Of a stretch of DNA of 64,000 nt, positions 55,595 to 64,000 are shown one piece after another. The DNA comes from Athripsodes cinereus (Eukaryota; Arthropoda; Insecta; Trichoptera; Leptoceridae), in contig OX388313.1 of NCBI GenBank assembly GCA_947579605.1, forward strand, positions 744,001-808,000, given 5' to 3'. Numbering within the stretch: position 1 is the first letter of the stretch; each line of letters begins with the position of its first letter. The notes below the pieces were generated by a model, which had not been told where the DNA came from, did no database searches, and saw nothing but the letters and a program-made list of their open reading frames with translations. The position numbers and the translations under genes were made by a program.

Positions 55595-56680
55595 AAGGGC
55601 ATCCATTCGGTGTATATAGAACATAATCATGCATTATCATAACAATCAGGATAGATAATAAATATTACATACATGTTCATAAGTAGGTGCAGCAATGTTT
55701 GACCTGCTAACCTAAGAAAGGGTGTGTACAGAATGTTATACTTGACTTGATAGAGAATTCTCCCCTAAGTTCTTTTACAATAATATGCATTTACCATACA
55801 TTCCCTATTCATTCCTTACATAGTTATATTGTCTTGACAGGAAATTGAGTCTTCCTTCCATACATATTTAATGTATTTTTATAATCATAATAAATTAATA
55901 ATAGATTTATAGCTAGATAATGATAATATTGTGATGCATCGGCCGCCTTTTATGAAATATTTATTCGCTTCACTAGTCATAGCTTGCTTGTGGAATATTC
56001 TGTGGAATAGTTTTTTTTTACCTTATTTTGTTTTACCATGTGGAACACCAGGGTTACTTTTGTTATGATAAAAACAATCTTAATCTTAGGTATCTATATC
56101 TTACCCTACGATGCGCGAAGTAGTTACAGTAAAAAAATACATGCAAGCGAATTCTGCGATAGCCGAAGATGGTCGCTTTTAACATATTATATACACGAGT
56201 ATTATGGTAGACAGTAGGTACTTGGTGGAAGTCCATATTAAATAAATAAAATGAAATATCCTCATTCAGCACATAGGTATTATATTTTTATTCTATTTCC
56301 TTCATCAAGATTCGATTCCTCTTGATGGATAGTAATTCATTTCTTCTCGTGTATGCGTTGATGAATCTGTCCACGCACGCAGTGAGCTTCATACCCTTAT
56401 AGGGCAACCTGTGCCATTCTCAACATGTATCTTGGCTGTTATCTTCTTAGCAGTAAGTTGTTGTTGTTATTGTATTTATGGAGAATGTAACGGGATAAAG
56501 AATCAGCGACATTTCATCACTCACTCGGTGGTTGTTGACATCAATATTTTCAATGAACTTCAACAAAATTATTGCATTATTCATTAAAGGGGCCAGATGG
56601 AAATTGAACAATGAATATGCGTGCAATTTCAAAACTTAATAATGTCGATTTTGATGATTAATTAACTGTTTATATTGTTT
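55595..56680. other. No recognised gene
   Basis: AT-rich; nothing recognised. Confidence 0.4.
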
Positions 56681-56684
56681 TGCA

Positions 56685-56745
56685 TGTTTTATATGCAGCT
56701 GGTCTGCTGGCTACCCCACTCGTGGGATATGCCGTGATGGTATAG
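56685..56745 (+). repeat. Family A 3' tail only
   Basis: TATGCAGCTGGTCTGCTGGC, TACCCCACTCGTGGGATATG and CCGTGATGGTATAG: a strongly 5'-truncated copy with an intact tail, as expected for retrotransposition primed at the 3' end. Confidence 0.85.
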
Positions 56746-56794
56746 TTATATTGTTTTTTTTTTGTAAAACAGGCAAATACTATAAGTAATATAA

Positions 56795-57030
56795 AATCAT
56801 TGCATTCACCCATCCCATCAAGTGAGGTAGCCAGCGGACCAACTGCTCGTAATTAATATGCAAGTCGCCCACTCTGTGTCAATAATGCAGAATGCGTGGC
56901 ATACCTCATCGCTGAGCTGAAGATTTGAAAAAATGATGTTTTATAAATACCTGTCTCTAACAGCACACTCAAAAACTTACAGAAAATAGAGAGAGATATA
57001 TTCTTCATCGAAAACTCCACGAAACCTTCC
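56795..57030 (-). repeat. Family A repeat, diverged
   Basis: CATTCACCCATCCCATCAAG, GAGGTAGCCAGCGGACCAAC, CATACCTCATCGCTGAGCTG and GAAAACTCCACG. Confidence 0.7.
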
Positions 57031-57199
57031 CAAAAAGTTGCATAGTTCTAACTCATCCTTTGCAGTACACGTGAAAACTAACAGAAAAAACTAGGAGACC
57101 AAAGATAGAATAAAAATAGCAAGAATTGACCATATTAGAATCCCTAGGAGTTTAAAAAAAATAATTGTCATTTCTTTTAATAATTAAGTGTCTATAGCA

Positions 57200-57425
57200 A
57201 AGCACGAAGAGAGCCAAAAAACCTGGAAAAGCTTTCTCTAACCGAGGGTGTGGAGGGCAAAGAACTAGAGGATGCCCACCGATGAGATGGAGTGACAAGG
57301 TGAAGGAAGCAACAGGAGGGACCATGTGCGAGACACTGATTAGGGCTGAGGATCAGGGTCACTGGAAGTATTTTGTTTACACAAATGATGGTCACGATTC
57401 TCAGCACTAAGGGAATGACAGAAAA
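57200..57425 (+). pseudogene. LINE C-terminal fragment (HDGHDP lineage)
   Basis: Open frame R-G-C-P-P-M-R-W-S-D-K-V-K-E-A, then L-I-R-A-E-D-Q-G-H-W-K-Y-F-V-Y, N-D-G-H-D-S-Q-H and a stop. The RGRP.MRW.D.(I/V)KEA...AEDR..W...V pattern is that of a LINE ORF2 end. Same lineage as 760-880. The tail lacks the (ATG)n run. Confidence 0.75.
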
Positions 57426-57429
57426 GAAG

Positions 57430-59070
57430 TGGAAGCAAATGTTGATATTTATATTGTGTTTACTTTACAGTTACCGGCAATTTATTGATTATTTTCATCG
57501 CATCAATTCTCTGAATGCTCAAAGACATTAATGTCCATATAATATTCTTCTGTATTAATTTAACACATCAACATTATATTAGATCATACCGCAAAAGGTA
57601 TATTTAAATCTATCCATCTCCTTTCACAAATCATATGATTGATTTCCCACATTTACTATACGATTTCAATTCAACGCTCGTACTTGATGCCTAGATTCGT
57701 GTTGGTCAACTTGTCAACCGATGACCATAGATAGGATTGTGCGAATGATCCACTTTTTCTACTGCGGTGACCCGTGATATTGTGTAACACACTAGATATA
57801 TGTAACTGATACTATTTTTTCGGATAACTACCGATATGCTGATATTCGGTAATATCTTAAACCGGATTACCTGTCCACTGTAGAAATTGCAAAATTTTAC
57901 GATCTAGTCATGTTTTTTTTATTCTTGACTAACTCTTTTTAGCGCAGTAGGACTTTTTTGTTTATAGTTCCTGATATTGAAGAAATTTGAGATGATAACC
58001 ATTTAATATTATACATCATATAAGTGGACAATTTGCAAAGTGCCGTTTCTCATAACATGACCTCAAGAGTACCGTATTGTACGTTTGTCGTCCTAAAATC
58101 CCTGCAAAAAGATGTATCTTCAGCTTCATTTTGAAGCCCTTTCTCTATCTCTATCTCCAAAGCCCGTTTTGCAATAGTTAATTCAAACCAGACAGACTAG
58201 ATACCGAATATTGACGGATATTCGATACTTCTCTATAACGTACTACAGATGACAGAAGTGTATAAAATCGCATTATTACCAATATTATTATTGTTGTTCT
58301 GTATTATAAATTTTTCCATACTCGCAGTTTTACTGTTACTCATAATATTGTACCTACATATTATTTTGTTGACTGTACAAGTTTACCACTGAATTTGTTT
58401 AACCCATTTATCGCAATGTTTTGTTTTTATAGATCGATAAACCAGTCAATGTCTCCATTCTCTTTTGTCACTTGAATCAGCAATCGTTGTCTTCGAATTA
58501 CTCATTTATATATTTTGATGTCTTATTTTTTATATCTTAGATGGTTCTATATGCCTTTTACTTCATGTCCGTCTTTGGTTAGGGTCCTATTGCAATATTT
58601 AGAAACCATTTTCTTATCACATGTAACTATATTATTAATGAGGTTTCAGGAGAGTTACTACCAATACTGTCAAGAATATTAACTATTATTTAAAAAAAAC
58701 TAAAAATTGGTGATCCTTTAAATTAGATGTCTATCCTTGAAAGTACCAAATATCATACAAAAGTGTTAAGTTAAACGATTTTCAAGTGTCAACTTAGTGA
58801 AGACCACAAATTATTTAAATCTTTAATTTGACATCTCAATGGCACTAAATGGAGAATCAAGATAAATTTCGCTTCGGGATGACTCTCTGGTGCATTCTCT
58901 AGAAACCCTTTCCTTAGTTCACATAATTATTTCTAGAGCAGCTGATCACACCGAACTATGACTATTTGCTTTATCTCTCTTCTGTTATCGAATATAATCT
59001 ACACTAAAACTATACGTAGTAGGAACTATTATTAAACTGCAACGTCTTATGATTTCATTTTTCTTGTTTC
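57430..59070 (+). other. Intron just upstream of the integrin exon
   Basis: AT-rich with no recognised repeat. It ends in a pyrimidine tract (TTTCATTTTTCTTGTTTCAG) that serves as the splice acceptor. No branch point was assigned. Confidence 0.6.
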
Positions 59071-59072
59071 AG

Positions 59073-59194
59073 GATAATGGTTGGCGCACCAGAAGCACAA
59101 ACCCACCAACCAGGTGTCGAGAAAGGAGGGGCTGTGTACATGTGCGAATCATCCAGAGATGACGCATGTGCGGAATTAGTTTTTGATAGAAAAG
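59073..59194 (+). CDS. Integrin alpha subunit, internal exon (first FG-GAP repeat)
   Basis: Integrin alpha subunits pair with a beta subunit at the cell surface and bind extracellular matrix. This 122-nt exon follows a pyrimidine-rich stretch ending in CAG and is followed by GTATGT, a good donor. It starts with the last base of one codon and ends with the first base of another, so the introns are phase 2 upstream and phase 1 downstream. The 40 full codons give I-M-V-G-A-P-E-A-Q, then H-Q-P-G-V-E-K-G-G-A-V-Y-M-C, then a Cys pair spaced as in a small disulfide loop, ending E-L-V-F-D-R-K. The order VGAP...QPGV..GGAVY.C...C..(L/I).FD matches the first FG-GAP blade of RGD-binding-type integrins (insect alphaPS2, vertebrate alpha5/alphaV). 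In vertebrate genes of this group, as I recall, the same segment is the second exon, so a signal-peptide exon should lie upstream. I found no other exon of the gene here. Assignment to the PS2 class is inference. Confidence 0.88.
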
Positions 59195-59633
59195 GTATGT
59201 CTTTAAAAATATTCCAATTTAGTTGCATATATTTTATTCATCAATGATTTCATATCCAAAGTTTGATAATTCATTTTTTCTTGAAATTGGGAAGAAATTG
59301 CTCATCTGATATGATATGTGACAAGTTCTCCAATTAAACTAACATCTGTCTATAGAAAAGTTTATATACCTACCTATAAAAATGATCATTATACATTTTA
59401 TCATCGTCTTTCATTCATAAGGTTATAAACAAAATATTTTACGAAATATTATTTTTATTCAATTCTTCGATTACGGAAATCCACCCGACACGAGTCTAGT
59501 TTATTCTATTCAATTCAATTTAAGTATTAAAAACACATTAACCCGACGATGGCCTTCTGACACTTGGAGAAACTAAAATAGGAGTGTAACTGTCTGTTTC
59601 AATAAATCACTTCACTATGTTATTAGTATTAAG

Positions 59634-59700
59634 CAAGCGAGGTGGGTCTACCCGCTGCTGGCGTACCTCAGGGCGCACATCTTCGCCCGATACACAATAA
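59634..59700 (+). pseudogene. Reverse-transcriptase scrap
   Basis: Frame L-P-A-A-G-V-P-Q-G-A-H-L-R-P-I matches the conserved (S/A)GVPQGS.L.P(I/L) motif of non-LTR reverse transcriptases. The only RT-domain piece found in the window. Confidence 0.6.
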
Positions 59701-59704
59701 TAAT

Positions 59705-60255
59705 ATTATAATACAGTTGCAGTTAATTAAGACTAATGGATGAACTACAATGGGTACCAGAGGCAACAAATAATAATCATTTGTATTCATTAGCAAACGA
59801 AGAAAAGGGTGAACTGCAATAATACATTGTAACATATATAAATTAATAAATATATTGACTCTTTTGACAGCTGTGCTGAATTTATTATGTATTTTAATAC
59901 AAATTACACACATCATGGTGCTGTCGTATTTTTATTTTACTTATACGCTCTTGTCGTGTTTTGAAAAGTCATTTCGTTGATTGCGTATTGTGCCCGACGA
60001 TGTTTTTGTTATTCGTTTGCTTTATGAGAAATAACGTTGATTGAATAATGTTGCTATTAAGACCATCAGATGTTTTCATTAGTAATAAATTATTGTTGTA
60101 TTGAATCATAATCATTTACGAATCAAAGAGTACCGTTTTCTACTTTAAAATTTTAGATATAATGCTGTCAGCATTTCACAATTTTATTATTGATATTATT
60201 TTTTTCTAAATGTTTACTTAAGGGAATTTTAACAGTAATATAATACATACATTCT
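59705..60255. other. No recognised feature
   Basis: AT-rich intron sequence. Confidence 0.4.
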
Positions 60256-60261
60256 ACTTTT

Positions 60262-60530
60262 ACTACTATACCATCACGGCATATCCCAAAAATGGGGTAG
60301 TCAGCGGCCAATTTGCAAGTAATATGCAGATTGTCCTCTCCGTGGCAATAAAATTAAGACATTCATGGATGGGTGCCATGCCTCATCGTGGAATTGTAGA
60401 TATCAATTGTCTTATAAATGCGAGGTTTTACGAACACCTTTTACCTTTTGCAGAACACTCTAAAGCTTACAAAAAAGAATGTGAGATATTTTCTTTACCG
60501 GAGACTCTACAGGGTTTAACTATTAATAGT
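60262..60530 (-). repeat. Family A repeat, near full length
   Basis: ACTATACCATCACGGCATAT, GGGGTAGTCAGCGGCC, GTCCTCTCCGTGGCAATAAA, then TGCCATGCCTCATCGTGGAA and ACCGGAGACTCTACAGG. Confidence 0.75.
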
Positions 60531-60654
60531 GATTTACTTAAACAAACTTTACTAGAATCTTTAATTTTTTTTATAAAAAGAACCTTGTCTCAGGTGGGGT
60601 AGGCAGAGAAGACATAACTCCATTTCCATCCAGTTTCTCATACATTTACGTCGA

Positions 60655-60790
60655 TTTCTCTTCTTCTTCTTGTACCGCATCAGTTCCCCTACTTTGGCAA
60701 TCACTCTGGCAAAGGCTTCTCTTATCTTGCGTGACTCGGAACAGTTCCCCCAGTCCGATCTCGTATGTTACGCAGCCAAGACGATTTCTC
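60655..60790 (-). pseudogene. LINE C-terminal fragment (REWTG-like) with (AAG)n tail
   Basis: CTTCTTCTTCTTGTACCGCA then GCAAAGGCTTCTCTTATCTT and GTTACGCAGCCAAGACGA: antisense, related in layout to 62535-62710. Confidence 0.55.
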
Positions 60791-61204
60791 TCTAATTGTT
60801 ATTCCAAGGATTAATTTTGTTATTTTCATATTAAAATTAGTTGTTATAAAGGTGTATAATGGTGTCTACTGATGTCATTACCACATATTATTACTTGCTA
60901 GACGGTCAGATGATGAGATCATGTTATTAGCAGTGATGATGTGTCTCTTTCATCATGATTTTTTCGCAGAATTCAAACGGAATACAAAAGAAATGGCATA
61001 CTGTCATTATGGTAAATAAAAATGCATTTCTAGGTAAACATAATAATAAGTATGTATGTAGGCTATGGTCAGAAAATTGACACATGTACATTCGTATGAA
61101 AGCGTTCACGTTGCTGTGGGCTGTGGTGACCTGTTGACTATGTCATGAAAATTTTATGTTCTATATATTGTTTTTCTTTATCTACAATCATCTATACGAC
61201 ATCT

Positions 61205-61300
61205 CTTGCAGTCAGTAGATTAACAGCTGAATGTTATAACTATGCAGGTCCTCCTTTCCGTGCCACTGAAAATAACAAAATAAGAATTCCAGATGGATGG
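61205..61300 (-). repeat. Family A repeat, diverged fragment
   Basis: CAGTCAGTAGATTAACAGCTG, TCCTCCTTTCCGTGCCACTG and ATTCCAGATGGATGGCA follow the antisense order. Confidence 0.5.
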
Positions 61301-61329
61301 CACTTTTTTGCAGTGCACACTTTATAATT

Positions 61330-61715
61330 TTTATTTAATGTTGACTAAATCTTTTGTTATTTTCTAATAATTTTCAGATATTTAAGAAGACGAAAATATC
61401 AAACATAAATAGTTTTTTTTATTTTATTTTCTTTTTATTTATTTTTTATATTATTTTAAATACACACAACAACAAAAAACAAGAAAATAGTAGAACAATA
61501 AAATGCTCCCTCCATAAGTAACACTAAATGTTGGTGCGAAGGGTTGAATTTCAATAATAATAAAATCTTTCTTTCCACACAAACACATATGATACAGTAA
61601 ATAATCAAAGAATAATAAAATTATCTATAGATTTCGATTAGTATTAGATTAGATTGATATCGTTTCATATTTCTCGCAAAACAGCATCTAAAACTAACCG
61701 ATCGTCTATAATAAC
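61330..61715. other. No recognised feature
   Basis: AT-rich, with long T and A runs near 61410-61490. Confidence 0.4.
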
Positions 61716-61719
61716 TACC

Positions 61720-61845
61720 TAAATTTTTTAAAGATGAATCTAGATTTATAATATATCCAAATACACTCCAGACATACTCACAGCAAGCATTACGCTTGTG
61801 TCGTGAAGGTGTAGTAAGTCGGCAGCACGTAGAATCAAACCTGTA
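61720..61845 (-). repeat. SINE-1, diverged copy
   Basis: CTAGATTTATAATATATCCA, AGCATTACGCTTGTGTCGTG, AAGTCGGCAGCACGTAGAAT and CAAACCTG in antisense order. Confidence 0.55.
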
Positions 61846-62264
61846 TTTATTTCATAATTATTGTGTTAACTCACAAGTCACAACCCATAGCTACAATAAT
61901 AATGCTGACGTCGATTTAATACAAAATATTGATTATCTTAGTTTGAGGTTAGTGTAGCTTAAGACATTGTCATGTAACATTCGATCCATTTACAAGTGCA
62001 ATAATGAAAGTACATTCTACATTTAATACAATTGATTCTTGTGCCAAAGTCATTAGCCTCACGTACCTACATCCTTTATAATGTCTTTACAAAGACAACT
62101 TAGTATGCGCTATCTTTTGATAGTACAAGCATTATAATGACACAACATTAATTTAATGCAGACACTAATATTAAAGCACTGCTGATCAAAAACTGTGATA
62201 TATTTTTTTCATTACTAGCTTAATATATAGTCTCTCTTATTGTGCATCACGTCTTAACTTTTAT

Positions 62265-62355
62265 TAGCACTGAGACGATAGCCTGCATGTTTATTACACT
62301 TGCAGTTCGCCTTCTAGCTACCACACCCGTGGCAAATTCCGGGATGGTATTTATT
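62265..62355 (+). repeat. Family A 3' end, diverged
   Basis: AGCCTGCATGTTTATTACAC, CTAGCTACCACACCCGTGGC and CCGGGATGGTAT. Confidence 0.65.
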
Positions 62356-62534
62356 TATTTATTTAGGGTTTTAAGAGGCACAAACAGTTTATACAAAAAA
62401 TGTTAGCAATAATATTATAAACTTCACCGATATACAAACCAATTGAGGTTTCACTAATTACCAGAGCGCACGATGAACACAAACCGTCATTGACAACTTA
62501 CTACTAATCGAAGATATGAATTAGGTATGGTATG

Positions 62535-62710
62535 GAAGACGGGAAGTTGGCAGAAAGCAGATGTCCTGGCTGCGCAACATTAGAGAGTGGACCGGAATCC
62601 GGACAGTGGATGACCTGTTCAGAGCAGCACAGGACAGGGAGGTTTTCATCGGAGTGATCGCCAATGTCGGGGGGACCTGACATGGCACAGAAAGAAGAAG
62701 AAGAATGAAT
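62535..62710 (+). pseudogene. LINE C-terminal fragment (REWTG lineage) with (AAG)n tail
   Basis: Frame G-R-K-Q-M-S-W-L-R-N-I-R-E-W-T-G, then D-D-L-F-R-A-A-Q-D-R-E and A-N-V-G-G-T, stop, followed by AAAGAAGAAGAAGAATG. The best copy of a lineage with antisense relatives at 38829-38945 and a 3' tip at 62960-63040. Confidence 0.78.
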
Positions 62711-62959
62711 AAATTAATAAACTTTGATGTTGATAATATCGTGGATGATTTCTTCGACGCCGTTTAATAAAGTTTCCATCTCAAGAGCGCGGGACCTGTT
62801 GGAAGAGTGAAGTCTTCAGTTTGCTACTGAAAATTATTACTGTAACTTTGGCTTGTAATAAAGACATCCAAAAACATCAATTGTGTAATGGAGGCACAAG
62901 GAACCACATATTATCACGACACTCAGAATTGATGACAATGACACAGAAAAAAGAATATC

Positions 62960-63040
62960 AAAAAAATATTCGTCTTCTCTACGTGTCTTGACGGGTCCCC
63001 CCGACGTGGGAGAAATCTTTCCTGTTCTGGGAAGCACGAA
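62960..63040 (-). pseudogene. REWTG-lineage LINE 3' tip
   Basis: TCTTCTCTACGTGTCTTGAC, GGGTCCCCCCGACGTGGG is antisense to the last codons (V-G-G-T) of 62535-62710. Confidence 0.6.
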
Positions 63041-63044
63041 AAAG

Positions 63045-63560
63045 AAGATTGAAGGGCAAATTAAAAAAAAGTTGCAGAAAAAGATCTTTTACCCCCAGCT
63101 TCACTCAGGAACAGTTCCTAGATTTATGTAACTGCTCTTGAAAAGTCAAAACATTTGCACAACTATTCTTCAATAAGCTGCACTTCGTTAGTTTTAAATG
63201 GCTATCAGCAACAATCTCTGAGCTTTTCATTAATAAAAGAGGTCATATCATTTAATTGTAATTTCATCAGCAAAGGTTTAGTAGTTTATCCTTTATTACT
63301 AAGTACACAATCGTTGCTTTACAACTCTTTCATTAAGTAATTAAGTTTATTATTGACACTTTTATACAACAATGCAGAGGCGTACCGAGTATTTTAATCT
63401 AGGGGGATAGATAGTTCTTAGTTCAATTGTTAATATCTCAGTCATTAATATCTCGTTTTATTCAGAGGAAGTTGGGTCTTTTCAAGTTTTAACGGGAGGA
63501 GAAAATTTGAGACATCTTTTTTTACAGTGTACTTTGTTGTCTAATGTGCTTATTTTATCT
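63045..63560. other. Mostly unassigned; possible LINE knuckle scrap
   Basis: At about 63464-63535 a short + strand frame gives G-G-E-N-L-R-H-L-F-L-Q-C-T-L-L, reminiscent of the ET..H.FL.C knuckle seen at 20827-21180. The upstream cysteines are missing. Confidence 0.3.
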
Positions 63561-63639
63561 AGCGAAAGTTAAATATAGAGTAAGTTTAATAACGTCTAAT
63601 AATATTTGGCTAAAAATAGCACTATTCTTTCTCTACAAC

Positions 63640-63790
63640 TATTCTGATAGCTCGGACTTCCCTCTTTTACAATATAATGAGCCCTGAGAATGTTGTGGGG
63701 GAGGGGTGAATCAGATGTCATAAAGACGCTCTGAATGAAAGAGGCTGGTTTCTGTTCTATGGTCCCAAGAGGAGAAGTGAGGTGAATTAA
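63640..63790 (+). pseudogene. RTE-like LINE, decayed 3' end
   Basis: TCCCTCTTTTACAATATAAT, AAGACGCTCTGAATGAAAGA and GGCTGGTTTCTGTTCTATGG, CCCAAGAGGAGAAGTGAGG follow 17318-17730 with many changes. Confidence 0.65.
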
Positions 63791-64000
63791 GAGCCATCGG
63801 ATCCAAGATTAATTTTTTCAACGGGAAATATAGAATCCAATTTAATTCAATGTATGTATATTGAGTCTGACTTATAGGGGGGCACTGCACAACTTAATGG
63901 TGATTTTTCCATATTTTACCACACTTTTTGCTTTTTAGAACGCCTAGTGGGAGAAGCTAGCCCCCCTCCCCTCTGTGTACGTCATTGCGGCGATACATCA

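Larger units (their letters stand above)
1..59072 (+). other. Upstream intron or 5' flank of the integrin alpha gene
   Basis: No second integrin exon was recognised before the exon at 59073, so this stretch is either a very long intron or partly intergenic. It is AT-rich, has stops in all frames outside transposon remnants, and is filled with nested repeats annotated separately. The phase-2 acceptor at 59071-59072 requires an upstream exon ending with two bases of a split codon. Whether that exon lies inside this window is not settled. Confidence 0.6.
59195..64000 (+). other. Downstream intron of the integrin alpha gene (partial)
   Basis: It begins with the GTATGT donor and continues to the window edge without another recognisable FG-GAP exon. 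It contains a small reverse-transcriptase scrap, a diverged SINE-1, family A copies and several pieces of one LINE lineage with (AAG)n tails. Confidence 0.65.

Noticed and set aside
63374..63989. TIR element bounded by CAGAGGCGTACCGAG and an inverted GTACACAG end
   Set aside because: The inverted match is short and interrupted and no target duplication was found.
1..64000. CRISPR arrays, operons, prokaryotic promoters or terminators
   Set aside because: Spliced exon, SINEs and LINE debris show a eukaryotic genome; no regularly spaced direct repeats with unique spacers were seen.

Overview
This window looks like AT-rich intronic and intergenic DNA from an arthropod, most likely an insect. The only host protein-coding sequence I can support is one short exon of an integrin alpha subunit on the + strand (59073-59194). 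It has a consensus splice acceptor and donor and encodes the Gly-Ala-Pro, Gln-Pro-Gly-Val and Gly-Gly-Ala-Val-Tyr part of the first FG-GAP (beta-propeller) repeat. Everything before it is upstream intron or 5' flank, and everything after it is the next intron. The insect assignment rests on the retroelement set, the low GC content and the very frequent TACCTA/TAGGTA words; I cannot name the order with confidence (hemipteran-like or lepidopteran-like).

The rest is dominated by transposable-element debris. (1) Short, 5'-truncated C-terminal ends of at least ten non-LTR retrotransposon (LINE) lineages, on both strands. Two of these lineages each have several copies: an 'HVERM' lineage (best copies 23030-23407 and 49395-49772) and an RTE-like 'HVLRM' lineage ending in (ATG)n (best copy about 17318-17730). 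(2) tRNA-headed SINEs: SINE-1 (e.g. 35645-35813, 44941-45127), SINE-2 (4821-5078) and a tRNA-like head inside an inverted repeat (44571-44808). (3) A roughly 240-bp family, called family A here, with about twenty copies. Its last ~45 bp match the 3' end of the HVERM LINE, so it is probably a LINE-dependent SINE. (4) Families B, D and G, short repeats that look like LINE 3' ends.

DNA transposons are also common, several with readable target-site duplications: hAT-type elements at 3416-3952 (perfect 8-bp duplication), 19790-20449 and 46618-46779; a PIF/Harbinger-like element at 24889-25498 (TAA duplication); a decayed hAT transposase at 14957-15176; and terminal-inverted-repeat elements at 91-620, 2061-2771 and 18323-18818.

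The most interesting signal is a set of hammerhead-ribozyme motifs in dispersed repeats (8789-8833, 33634-33680, 34338-34378, and 51261-51303 with 51344-51386). Four sequence-divergent versions keep the CTGATGA and GAAA cores, a self-complementary stem II and a very short palindromic stem III. That is the arrangement known from Penelope-like elements. Two loci (33579-33809 and 51198-51439) are long palindromes carrying one motif on each strand. More decayed versions are at about 5165, 13261 and 55175.

Apart from the exon, the elements do not form a pathway. The window is a nested record of repeat insertion into a very long intron or flank of an integrin gene.
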